Source of the DNA: Mortierella sp. BCC40632 | Lineage: Eukaryota > Mortierellomycota > Mortierellomycetes > Mortierellales > Mortierellaceae | Reading direction: 5' to 3' | DNA: 64,000 nucleotides | NCBI GenBank assembly: GCA_011634665.1 | Contig: WAEK01000009.1 | Span: 1,355,501 to 1,419,500, forward strand | Shown here: positions 24,818 to 36,978 of the stretch, piece after piece | Layout: each line of letters opens with the position of its first letter | How positions within the stretch are numbered: position 1 is the stretch's first letter | Program-made: the position numbers and the translations under genes | Notes under the pieces: model-generated | Told to the model about the DNA's origin: nothing | The model's input: only the letters and a program-made list of their open reading frames with translations | Databases searched by the model: none

Positions 24818-27800
24818 ATGCCATCCGAAAAGGACGACCACAGGAATGAGACTGAGGAGGCTATTGTAGCACAGGAGGAGTCTAAGGACCATTCCAACGA
24901 GGATACTGTCCTTGGAAAGCGACCTCATGAGAGTGATCCTGAACCTGTTGCAGCCAACAATGGCGATGACTCTGGCAAGTGTTTAGTAGCAAAACGCGCT
25001 TCATTACTTTGAGAAAGCACTATGAAGACCGAGGTGTCATTCCCATTCCATTGCCTCCTCCTGAAAACTTACACATCCCAACGCCGTTCTGCTCTTTTCT
25101 CTCTTCTTATTAGACTCAGATGATGATATTGGACCTATGCCCGCTGCCGCTGAGGATGAGACGACACAAAGGAGGCGCAAAAAACGTATTGATCAAGAAA
25201 GGATGGCGATTTTGGGCTTTTGTTTTCAAAAGAATGGAAGAGTGTCTCGTCTCTGTGGTGCTCAAGCTAATAACTCTTCTTGATCTGTATCTTCTGTTCT
25301 TCCAAATAGCCCTGCCCCACGAGCAACTCTATATCTCGAGACTGCCCTCTGCTGAGATGTATGAAAGGAGTTATATGCATAGAGATGTAGTCAATTTTAT
25401 TGCCGTCACCAGGTATGACCCTCGTTTCACAGTGCATTTCATGAAATAACGAGCTCAATTACGACAGAAAGGGGAAACAAAGGAGGAATTTCCACAAATG
25501 AAAGACTTCGTTCCAGATTCATACCTCTATCTAACTCATGGATCTGGAATGATCAATTAATGACAATTACAACTACAGGACTGACTTTATCATCACCACC
25601 TCGGTGGATGGGTTCCTCAAGTTTTGGAAAAAAACTGATCAAGGCATCGAGTTTGTGAAGCAGTTCAAGGCTCACCTTGGTAAGCTATTGCCCCTTGAGG
25701 AGCTATTAAGAAAAAACCTGTCGTAATGGTTAACATCTAACACAGATTGTTACCATCATCTATTACTCTTATGTTATTGGCGGTTGAAAAAATCTAAAAA
25801 AAATAGCTCTAATTGCTGGACTGGCGGTCTCTGATGACGGACTCTTGCTCGCAACCATTGCGAAAGACAAATCGCTCAAAGTCTTTGATGTGATCAACTT
25901 TGGTAAGCTTCCGCTTATAACACACAGGGTTGCATTTTTAATCTACAAAAGAATGTGAACTTCTCTCATCTCCTCAAACTCATATCTTACTTACTGCCTT
26001 CACTCTTTAGACATGATTAATATGATCAAGCTGGAGTTTGTTCCAAATACTATTTGCTGGGTTCACAAAAGAGGAGAGGCTCAAGCCAAGGTTGCAATGT
26101 AAGTATTTGGGTAGCCTGATTTGGTTTATCTCAAACAATTTTTGCCTTTGGCTTCATTCACATCCAATTTTATGTATGCTAACTTTCTGCGATGCCTCAC
26201 CTTCTAGTTCCGACGAATCATCTCAGGATATTCATATCTTGGATGGACGAGGAGACGGAAAGTCTCTTTTCACAATCACAAAGCTACATCCCGCACCAGT
26301 GACAGCTATGGTCTTCAACGAAAAGTACAACTGCGTAATCTCTGCGGATGAGAAAGGCGGATTAGAGTACTGGACACCGGATGAGGACCATGAACTTCCC
26401 AAGACTGTTGGGTTTGAGCTCAAGAGTGAGACAGATCTTTATGAATTCAAAAAGTGCCGTTCAGCAGCGACATCTATCACTTTCTCGAATGACTTTGAAA
26501 AGTTTGTAACCATGAGTGCAAAGGATCGGCAAGTGCGCGTGTGGAAAACAAGGACAGGAAAGATGATTAGGAAATATGACGAAAGTCTTGATGTGGTCAA
26601 CGAGATGCAGCAGGTACGAGAGTACAGTAATTTTGTTTTTCTAGTAAATGATCAAAATGTGAAAATTGTCTTTCTGACGTATCATTTCGATAGACTGGAC
26701 AAAAAATGTACAAGCTAGACGACATGGAGTTTGGTCGTCGACTTGCAGGAGAGCGTATCCTGATGAAGTCTACTCAGCCCAGCTGTTTGAATGCTGGTAA
26801 GTTTGTACATCAGCATGTGAAGGTTAATTTGGACTACCTCGGATTTAGTCCGCATATCCTGACTAAAACTAATGTGATGTCCTTTGCTATAGTCTTTGAT
26901 GAGAGCGGTCACTTTTTGATCTACCCCACTATCTTTGGTATTAAGGTTGTCAACACACACACAAACAGAGTTGTTCGTCTGATTGGAAAGTCTGAACCGC
27001 AGCGATTCATGAATGTAGCCTTGTATCAAGGTGCACCAAAACAGAAGAGCAATATGACCATGGTATGTCCTAAATACTCTCTAAGGCATTCTATGGGCAC
27101 TGGAGCAATCTTTCTTGACCATTGCAATAACTAACCAATTGCTATGTATCTGCTCGAAAAAAAAAAAAAAAAAAGGCAATGGTAGCTTCAGACAACGCTG
27201 TAATCAAGGAGTCACAAATGCGGGATCCGACATTGTTCTGCACTGCTCACACGCGCAATCGTTTCTACATGTTCACGGAGCGCGATCCTGATCACGGAGG
27301 CTCAGGCAAGAGTGGCGAGCGCGATGTCTTCAACGAGAAGCCCTCACGCGAGGAACAGACAATTGCCACAGCACAACATACCAAGAACAAGCTAGGCTCT
27401 ACTGCGATCCTTCGAACAACTCTGGGCGACATCACTGTCAAGCTCTTCTCAGATCTCGTTCCAAAGACGGTGGAAAATTTTGTGACACACTCCAAGAACG
27501 CTTACTACGACAATGTGATTTTCCACCGTGTGATCAAGTCATTCATGTTACAGACTGGCGACCCTCTGGGAGATGGTACAGGTGGAACATCTATTTGGGG
27601 AAACGAGTTTGAAGACGAGTTCCATCACGATTTGAAGCATGACAGACCCTATACAGTGTCAATGGCTAATGCAGGACCAAATACCAACGGCTCCCAATTT
27701 TTTATTACGACCGTACCAACGCCCTGGTTGGATAATAAGCACACCGTTTTTGGCAGGGCAGTGACAGGAATGGACGTGATCCATAATATTGAGAATCTGA

Positions 27801-27862
27801 AGACGGACAAAACAGACAAGCCCTATGAAGAAGTCAGGATCATGAACATCGAGATCCGTTGA
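24818..27862 (+). CDS. PPWD1: Peptidyl-prolyl isomerase with WD40 repeats (PPWD1-type cyclophilin)
   Basis: Spliceosome-associated nuclear cyclophilin. Ten exons join in phase: 24818-24974, 25114-25185, 25310-25412, 25579-25679, 25807-25902, 26011-26098, 26208-26613, 26694-26796, 26893-27062 and 27176-27862 (660 residues, close to the 646 of human PPWD1). An acidic N-terminus is followed by the family block [17 protein letters not shown]40 repeats follow ([64 protein letters not shown]). The C-terminal cyclophilin domain (about 505-660) keeps [23 protein letters not shown] and the W of [11 protein letters not shown], so it should be catalytically competent. The first intron uses a GC donor. 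An upstream in-frame ATG at 24728 would add 30 basic residues; I prefer 24818 because family members start with a short acidic stretch. Confidence 0.93.
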
Positions 27863-28075
27863 AGAAAGAGGAAAAACAGTGCCCTTGTAATGTATCGTAG
27901 ATCTGTAGTGACAGGACTAAGTGTGCTCAAATTCGGCCATCAGAAAAAAAAAAAAAAAAAAACTCCAATGTCAAGATACAAATCGGTCTGGGTTATGGTT
28001 CTATTATTGATTATGAAATCTCTGAGACAAAAAGGCCAGCGCAGGTGCTACACTCTCCTCAGCATCCCTCTACAA

Positions 28076-29557
28076 CTACAGGCTCTCGATCCACTTTGAG
28101 CAAGCCACTTTTGTAGAAGCTGCTGCTCCAGCTCCTGAGCTATACACAGCAAGCAAGCGTTCAGTCGCCAATAGATCAATCGCCTCAAGGTCCTCAGATG
28201 ACGTTGTGGACGAGTTCTTTGTGGAACCCTCCTTCAGCAATCGTGATGTGCACTAGAGTTATACAGAGAAGCAATATGCTTGATTAATTGACCTGGAGAA
28301 CAAAGTTGCATGAAAAGGGATACAAACTTGGCGATGTCAATGTCTACTTACCAATTTAATTCCATAGAGTCCACGGACGTGATCACGGCACAGTTCAACA
28401 ACCCGGCAGAACTGCTTCAAAGCTAGGGCAGTGTTGTTCTGTGTATAGAGAATTTCGGCATACTTGAGATGGAAAATGTGGTTCTGAGGCTGCAACATGA
28501 TGACCTCCTCCATACAAAATGCCGCTTGAGGGTACCTGGAGTGTCCCATAGACAAAATCAGTCAGTATTTATCGCTTGCATCAGTTATTGTAATGGGACA
28601 AAGCAGCTAGATCAAGTGCCGATCCAGGATTTCACGTACATGAGCTCATCCAAGTAAAGATCAGCAAGTTGAAGCCAGCCTTCAAAGTCGGTATAGTTAA
28701 TGTCCAAGTACTTGACTAGGGCTCCAATGGCTTCCGAAGGCAGATCCATGGCGCGCAGTACCATCACTTGGCGCTTTGCTGCAAGCTATGATGGAGAGTT
28801 TGTCCCATGTCGGAATAAAAAAAGGTAGCAGAACACGGAAGCTCAGGATCATGAAGAAAAGATGTCATCTGATCCGTTCAGAAGTGGGTCCTTCGTATCG
28901 AAGGGCTGTACGTACAACATTGGTCTCGTCTTCCTGCAAAATCTCTTTGTAGATCAAGCCCGCATCCTTCAATTTTCCTTGAGCCTCCAATGTCATTCCT
29001 TGAAGTCGTCGGACGCGTGCTGAGCCTGGGAACTGGCTTTCGAGAGCTTTGATACATTTCTATGAAAGAAGGTTGACATATTGTTCATTGTGATGAGCAT
29101 ACTGCATTCCTGATAGCTACTTCGAGTGATGTTGCAACCATAAGAGGAAGAAAGTAAACATCTCTTGGTCGTTTACCTGTGCCAAGTCATCATCTCCAAT
29201 GTCTAGCGCGGCGATGGCAACCTGCTCGTACACGAGCCATGCTAAATGGGGTGCAAAGTTGGCAAGCCAGGATGAGTCTTCTTTTGTTTTTTGTTTTTGA
29301 TTCTGTTATGGCCCTTCATAAAACCATGATGGAAATGGTTTGTTCCAGAATGTATCCTTTTTGAACAGCCAAATTCCACGCAGGGCCAGAAATGAAAAAA
29401 AAAAAAAAAAAACGAGGTCGCCAAAACGTGTACCATCAGCGTCCAGCTTCTTGACAGAGCCGGATTCGACAAGAGGCCTGCCGAGTCGGACGACAACATC
29501 AGGTTTGCGTTCGGCAGAGGCTCGAAGGTCCTGGAGTTCTTTTGCGGCGTTGACCAT
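28076..29557 (-). CDS. EMC2: ER membrane protein complex subunit 2 (EMC2/TTC35)
   Basis: Cytosolic TPR subunit of the EMC, which inserts tail-anchored and multi-pass proteins into the ER. Six exons join in phase: 29434-29557, 29177-29241, 28916-29059, 28640-28785, 28352-28535 and 28076-28252 (279 residues). TPR-like helices carry EMC2 signatures: VYEQVAIAALDIGDDDLA, CIKALESQFPGSARVRRLQGM, DAGLIYKEILQEDETN, VMVLRAMDLPSEAIGALVKYLD, FEGWLQLADLYLDELMYPQAAFCMEE, and NHIFHLKYAEILYTQN. The last exon is a Ser/Thr-rich stretch followed by helical LLATERLLAVYSSGAG. It converges tail to tail with PPWD1 (213 bases apart). The start at 29557 is the only reasonable ATG. No signal or membrane span, as expected. 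Confidence 0.92.
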
Positions 29558-30880
29558 TGATGTGTGTCGGGGAGGCGTTGAGTATGGGATTACCAGAAGG
29601 TGGTTGGAGAGGAGATGATGATCGCTCGAACCCTATTCGAAGACGCGATGGAAATAACCGCCACTGGACTGGATATAACGTCCCTCACTCAAACCTAGAC
29701 CTAGGAATGGTCAACGCGCATCGGTTCATCTCATTTATGCTTCTTTGCTTTGAGGTAGCATTCCCATTCTTATTCTCATTCTCATCCACATGTCGACTGG
29801 AGCCATGCTGGAATGCATGTGCTAACGTAGACTGGGGTCTGCCTAGTTGCCACTCCCTTTTTCGTTGCCTTCAAAGCTGAAAAGGTAGCTCTTCTCAGCA
29901 CCGGTACACTCACTGTTCGTCTCCGTGTTTTTTTTTTTTTTTTTTTTTGTGAGATTCTTGTCCTTGCCGGTTATCAAAAAGAAGAAAATGGCACCTCTAG
30001 CTCAAAGATAATTCCTATTCGGAAGGACAGTTTCCGAAGTGGCGGCGGCAAGAGTCCAGAGAAAAGTGGAATGGACCATTATGGACAGGTTTGGCCATAA
30101 TAATGAACCCTGACAGGACGTTCCTTCAGCTCGCTTGCAACAACACAATCAGGGCGAGGGGAGACTCGTCCTCGTTTCAACCTGTTCATGTTATCGACAG
30201 AACAAATATAGCAATAGTCAGACAACGGACAGATTCGAGCATAGCATTAGGCGTATTCTGTTTATGTAGCCTGACTGACTCAGCGGCCCCATCAGCCTGG
30301 CACCGTCACTTGCCCGACCCAAGGGACCGTGGCCATGACGAGGACAGAGTAGAATACATGTGGCCCATGCCATGATCACCAGATGAGCAGCGTTGGATGG
30401 CGCAAAATCACAACAATGACAAGCCCACTTCTCCCATCCTTCACTCTTTCTTTCTTTCTCTTTCTTTCCTTTGCTATCTTCTGATTTTCGCCCACTTCCT
30501 GCTCTGTTACCTTGTTCATAATTACCGGCAGACTCTCATTACTCTTGCTACCCTAGCCGTTTCCTGCACACCCAACGATCATATTCTCTCTTCAAACACT
30601 CACAAGCATTTTCTTAGTGGCTCTTATCCGCTCCGCAGCAACAATATCCATATATCATCCCAGATCAAATAATATCAGGCACAAGCACACCACAATAGGC
30701 ATGTTCGCCTGCTAGATCACATTCTTCTTCGTATGCCTCACCACTAGGTGCTCTTCTCTAATCACTCAACACTTGACAATAGGACTGACGGTTCCTTGAG
30801 CAGACGTGTTCTCGACACTGGGTCACGCTAGTATTCATCATAAACTCAACAGCATCCATCACATCCAATAATATCTCACT
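29558..30880. other. Divergent intergenic region upstream of EMC2 and the Skn1-like gene
   Basis: About 1.3 kb. It contains a T run at 29931-29948 and, from about 30390 on, C/T- and A/C-rich sequence typical of a 5' leader for the gene starting at 30881. Short open frames show no recognisable protein. Confidence 0.5.
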
Positions 30881-33800
30881 ATGAAACTAAAAATGTCAAA
30901 AGCAGGAAGGAGTGGCCATATTCTCAGGAACCCCTTCGCAGACCCTGTCGCACAAACCCAGTCACATCCCCATCAGGACTATGGCTCGTCACCATCTTCG
31001 CCACTCTCTCCTTCCTTCAGGATGATTGACGACAGTAGTATCTCGACTGATGCCATACACAAGCCCAGCAGGACTCGAGGAGCTCATATCCCACTATTTT
31101 CCAGAAACCCATTTATCGACAACAGAACAGAAGATCATCACAAGTATATTCCTGGTCAATACGAGGAAGGTGAAGAGGAATGTGAAGACGAGGCACGAAT
31201 GGTTCAGGCAAGAAGAGACACGTTGGCGGCTCTCGACCCTGCCAACGCAGCCTCATCTCGTGTAGCAGAGTTCAACTCGTACGCAAGGATGAAACAACAA
31301 AGCCAACTTCGAAAGCAACTCGCAATTGAGCAGCAACTACAGGAGCAAGAGGATCAGGAAAGACTTGAAGAAGAAAGACTCTGCTCTGAAGAACATGCTC
31401 CACAACAAGATCCATACCATTCTTCCAACTCGACCTCAAGTGAGAAAAGTTATAGCGGAAACACGCTTCCATCAACAGTCCCCGAGATTGCTATTCGAAT
31501 GCCAACTCCTTCGCCCCCGACCTCCAGTAGGTCCAGTAGTCGGCGGGGCTCGTCTCTACAAAGCAGCAGTGGCAAAGATAGTTACTTGTCAACAAACTAT
31601 TCTCCTTCGCCCCTATCGGCTTTCTCTTCTGCATCTGACGCTCTATTGAGTCCGGAGAATTCTAATGAGGACAGAGAGTACAACATTAATAACGACCCGA
31701 ACATGGAGACACAGGCGTCGACACAGCTGCCGACGTCCAAAGGTGCACACCGAGCAGCAACAGTCTACAAATCCCTTTTTCAGAGGATCACCAGTTCGGC
31801 AACTCGTCCCTCTAACTACCAGCAAAGTCTGACAGATGAAAAGGAGAACGAGGAGAAAGAAGGTCCTGTCATTGACCATATTGGTGCGGAATTGGAACGT
31901 ATAAGTTCCAAACCTTATAGGAACACATTTGGTCGGTTGACCTCCTCCTTGAACCAACACCACCGAGGCCAGAAAAGGGTCAAGAGAAATACAAAACCCA
32001 AGAACGCTTCTCCTTTTGAGCATTGGGACTCTTGCGATGATCTAATGGTCCCTGATACTGATGATGAAGAACCGTACCTTAAACGCGATCATGAACTCAG
32101 TATCGCCAACACTATGGAAGAGGACTATGCGTCCCTGTTTGGGCCGAGCGAGTCAACACGTGAGCACTTGAAAGGCAGTGTAGGTGGTCGACGAGGCTCC
32201 GACGACCATGTAGAAGATTACCTGAGTCATACTTCGACGAAGAGACCCCAAAAGTCCTTAGTTTCACGGTTTGGTAGGTTGGGTGGAAAGGAAACTACAC
32301 GGATTAGCAACTATGGGGACGAAGATGCTGAGGACTGGACAGTGCATCCGAGGACAGCAGCCATTCGTGGTACCTTCCACCGGGTGAACGACTCTGTATC
32401 GGTTCCTATTTCTGTTCCATTCCAGGGGAAGGCTCTGGAGAGGAACAAGAGCAGGGCCAAGAAGAACTCTGAGGTTCGCTCTATGAGATCAGTGTCCACA
32501 CCAGCATCCGAATACACGACTATTTCGTTAGATTCCCCACCCATGCCGGTCATCTCAAGCCTCGGGGGTGGAAATTCTGGTCTGTCTAGAGCAGGATCAC
32601 TGGATTCTCCATTCAAGCGTATGCGACAGACAGCCTCTTCCTTCATTGCAAGTTTTGGTGCCTCGGCCGTGCTTGCAGAGCATGAAGAAGATAGTAATCC
32701 TTTTTGTCTTGAAGATGACGATGACAACGGCAGCGAGGAAGACGACTCTAGTGTTCCTGAAATGACTACAGAGGATCCCGATACGGCCTATCGGTCAAGC
32801 TCGTTTACTTTTGGAGAACGTTCTTCTATGCCAATCTCTCAGTCATCTTGTCCTCAGCAATCCATACAGCTGCACTCGGCGGCTACAACAACAGCCTCAA
32901 CTTTGGAATCCATCAAAGCGCTGCTCTTTTCAACTTCAGAACAGGCCCATCTTGCCAGAAAGGCATCTTCTCCAGCATCACTCGGACAAGGAGGAACCGA
33001 AAGGGGAACAACCCCCTGGGCACTATTCTCACCTACAAACTATGACCTCCGTCGCACTCAAACAACAAGTTTTTTGGAAAAAGGAGGGGAAGGACTGGAC
33101 CACTCTTCCTACGTCTACCCGCCTTTGACCTCAGAACAATATCATTCTGCTGTCGACGGAATTGCACAACGCAAGACCCCTGCTATGGTTCCAACACTTG
33201 TCATTCCCCAAGGTGTTCCTGGTGAACAGTCAGCTCAATCAGCCACTCGGGTTTCATTCCCTCCAAAAGAGTTTGAAAGAGATCTGAAAGCAATCAGAGC
33301 CCACACATCTGGCAACATTACTGAGGATTTGGATGATGAAATCATGTCGGGTCAATATAGTCAAACTAACCCGGTGGCGGCATCAGCTATGGCTGCAGCT
33401 CAACGCGCTCGATCAGAAGGATACTTGAACTTTCCAGAGGCTACAGATCCCATACCTGCGCATAGTACTGCCTCGACGGTATCACTAGCGACCGATGATG
33501 ACACAAGTAGCCAGTCTGATCAGATTCGTACTCATGGACAAGGACTAGGTCGTCTTCCATCAATTCCATTGCCTGTTGCGATAAAAACAAGATTCCCATA
33601 TGGAAGAGATGTTGGTCGAGACAGAGGTCTCGATAGCGCTTCTCTCTCTTCTGCACTTTTCTCTTCCACTCTTTCCACTTCTGGTTCACAAGCGGCCACA
33701 GCTTCCTCTTCAGCGACACTGCTATCGGCCTCTGCAGCCGGGCTGGACAAAGGGCAAGGAAACGATCTCAAGGAATCCTCTAGCCGCGGGCGGTTTGGGA

Positions 33801-36036
33801 TGGCACCTTACTTTTTCGGCTCTGCTGGAGCTCTCTCGTCTACAACAGTGGCCATGACATCGATAGGCACTACGGAGGCCAACAACATTGAGGACTGTAC
33901 CTCGCCTACGCAGCGCCAGCGCCAGATGTCTGGACAATCGGATGCATCCGAGAAATTCATGCAGCTCCCAGAGCCGTCGCGGTTTGAGGGTATGTGTTCT
34001 TGTCGAGGGATCATCAATATCACGAGTATGTTGTTGATACTTTGCGGACTTGTTCTTCTGATATTGGGCTACCCAATCGCGGCAAGTCTTCGGAAAGATC
34101 GACTTGCAGCAGAGAATGCCTTGACCTCTGCAACTGAACGAGCGGCTGGAAATGGAACCACTGTTGGTTTGGTCTCTGCCATGTACGAATCAGTGAATGG
34201 CAAAGTGTCGACAGCGTCAGTAAATGATGTCAGTCGAGCAGCAACATTGATTGACCCAGATACACCCATGGATCAGAAGACTCGAATTGCTAAAGATGGG
34301 CAAGCCTGGAGCCTTGTCTTTTCCGACGAATTCAACCAAGACGGTCGTTCCTTTCGCCCTGGCCAAGATCCTTTCTGGTATATTAGTTTATTTGTTTTTT
34401 TCCCTCTCTCTTTCCCTCTCCCTCTCTCTTTCCCTCTCCCTCTCTTTTTACTTCTCCCTCTCACTTGCCCTCTCTCTCTTTCTCTTGATGGAAAAGTGAA
34501 TTTTACCATTGTTGTGTTAACATGAGTATTGATTTGTTTGAATTCTTAGGGAGTCGATGGAGCTTTTGCCATCCAAGGAATCCAACTCGATAGAGCACTA
34601 CTCGCATGACGCGGTGTCAACCAAGAATGGACATCTGGAAATTAAGATTCAACGCGAATCTGCGCCATTCGTTATGTCTACGAGAGAACAAAGAGATGAC
34701 CATGATTCTAACGTTGCTAATGGAAAGGGACACAAATGGAAATATATTTCAGGGATGCTCCAGAGTTGGAACAAACTTTGCTTTCAGGGCGGAATACTCG
34801 AAGGTAATGGAAAAGAAAAAAAAAATTTTTTTTTTTTTTTGTTTGTTTGTTTGTTTGTTTGTTTTGTAAAAACTAAATTGCTTTTGATATGATCGTCCGT
34901 TAAACATAGTTGGAGTGAATCTCCCGGGGCATCCTTCCCAGCCCGGGTTCAAGCCTAAGATCTTTGTCCTCGGAAATCTGGCCCGATATGGTTATCCAGC
35001 GACGATGGATGGCGTGTGGCCTTATAGTAGCATGAGACAAGATGAAAGCAAGAAGGATACCGCTGGAGAAAGCTCTGAGCTGAACTGCACCCAACACTTT
35101 TCCAAGTCTGGAAAGCAACGACTTGATGCTTGTTCCAACAATGGTGTGAGTCGAGGAGCACCAGAGATGACTTTATTCGATGCACATTATGGAGTTGATC
35201 TTGGTGCCTCATCTGCGAACATTCAAGAGAGTATTCTCCATCAACGAAGACAGCTCCAAAGTGGCACGTTAATTCGAAAACAACGACTGAGTTCTAGTAC
35301 TAGTCTACGATCGTCTCGTATCAAGTCTCTCAAGGCTAAAGATATGACAGCAGACAAACATGGTGTCAACATTGCATCTGTAAAGATGGCAACTCCGACG
35401 ACAGTCCAGACAAACGACTCCAATGTAGCTTTGGAAGTAATTCAGGAAGCAGCGCCCACATGGATTCATCCATTGAATGATCAAGCCTTTGAATCCGAGA
35501 AGACGATCAATGATGGCTACGAGTTTACAAAAGTCGGACTAGAGTACTGGCCACATTCAACAGAATCGGAGGGAGGACGGAGTTCGCAGGAGACACTTGG
35601 CAGTCAACCATACATTCGATTTATGATGGACGATGCTTGGCAAAATCCTCTGATCGAGATGTCCGATCGCAACTATCTTCCAGTTCAAGAGCACGCCGGA
35701 CAAGATGCACAAATGTTGCCAAGCAAAATTGCTGTTCCTGAAGAACCCATGTCGATTGTCTTGAAACTGGGGATGCTTCAGGATGAGCTTTTGTTGGGTG
35801 ATGATCTCGAATTCCCGGCCGTGATGAGGATTGACTATGTTCGGCTTTACCAGCCGCCGTCGGAAGGAAAATTAACCTCTTCTGATTCCAAAGTGGACTC
35901 TGGGACTCTGACGCATGGCACGACTCGACTGTCTTGCAATCCACTAGACTATCCGACCAAGAATTATATTGAGCAACACCCAAAGGCATATCAGGACCCC
36001 TCTGTGAGGACCTGGAGTGAAGCTGGATATGCATAA
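30881..36036 (+). CDS. Giant Kre6/Skn1-like GH16 beta-glucan synthesis-associated protein with altered catalytic motif
   Basis: Member of the Kre6/Skn1 family, type II membrane proteins needed for cell-wall beta-1,6-glucan. Three exons join in phase: 30881-34377, 34550-34803 and 34910-36036 (1,625 residues against about 720-770 in yeast). Residues 1-1040 are a Ser/Thr/Gln-rich cytosolic tail that looks disordered. One membrane anchor lies at about 1043-1065 (INITSMLLILCGLVLLILGY). The lumenal GH16 part carries SLVFSDEFNQDGRSFRPGQDPFW, YISGMLQSWNKLCFQGG, GNLARYGYPATMDGVWPYS and ACSNNGVSRGAPE. Where Skn1/Kre6 have E-x-D-x-x-E after GAP, this copy reads E1336-M-T1338-L-F-D1341, and FWPA(V/A)W is replaced by FKPKIF. 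Glycosidase activity is therefore doubtful. Family call secure, function inferred. Confidence 0.85.
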
Positions 36037-36132
36037 AAGGAGGCTTCCTTTGGGAAGACGTAGCAATTAGTATATAGCGGCTGACTCGATCTGTAATTTT
36101 ATTTACGATATTTGAAGACGAGAAAGAGAGAG

Positions 36133-36183
<51 letters not shown>

Positions 36184-36978
36184 GAGGGTGAGAAAAATAA
36201 CAGAAATAGAAGGTGACCACCATCAAAACGATTTACACTGTTTTGTAAGCCGGAGCCTGTTTCCAAATGTAGAAGATCAACAAACGAATACCCGTAGATG
36301 ATTAGCTGAGAGGTAAATGTTAGCCTCTACTTTGGAAAGATCGTTGCATACTGAATACCTCTGTGGTAAGTGGTGAGTTGTGAATAGCACCTGCCCCGTG
36401 AAGTGGTAGAGTGGGATAAATACAGAAGGCGTGAGTGATGGGTGTAGTGGTTGAATTGATGGTGCTGGAGGAAAGGGAGGTGAGCAGGTGTAGAGAGGTA
36501 GCATGCTAAACGCGCCTTCAGGTGACACATTCGGAATGACAATGCTCTACAAGATATGAAGGACGGATCGACTATCTTAATAAATAAAATCTTGTTGGAA
36601 ATTGCTAAAAATCTATTGTTTCATATGAAGTTCCCGCTGTCCTTCTCTACTATCTATTGAAGCTATAGCCAAGAGATTTGGCTTGGTAAAGTCAGCGGGG
36701 AAAGAAGACCTTGTTGAGTTTGATACTAGTTTGACATTGCGAAAGGACATATAGGATGCAGAATGTTCAATTGTTTAAAGTTATGCATTATTCGCCATGA
36801 CTACACAAGCAACCCTCTAAAATTCAGTTGAAAACGGTCGGAGGGTCCTCAATCACATTTAATATTCCGCACTCAGGCATAGGTGTAAAGACAAGATAAA
36901 CATAAGGGCATTGATGAGTGGTATTGTATATCGGATTTTATTGACCGGGGTATCCAATGCTACTGTACCCTAGGTCGA
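36037..36978. other. Convergent intergenic region with (GAAA)n repeat
   Basis: About 940 bases between two converging genes. Besides the tetranucleotide repeat it is AT-rich, with AATAAA on the plus strand near 36581-36590. No gene seen. Confidence 0.55.
36120..36186. repeat. (GAAA)n microsatellite
   Basis: About 60 bases of GAAA repeats flanked by GA units, about 85 bases after the Skn1-like stop codon. Confidence 0.9.
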
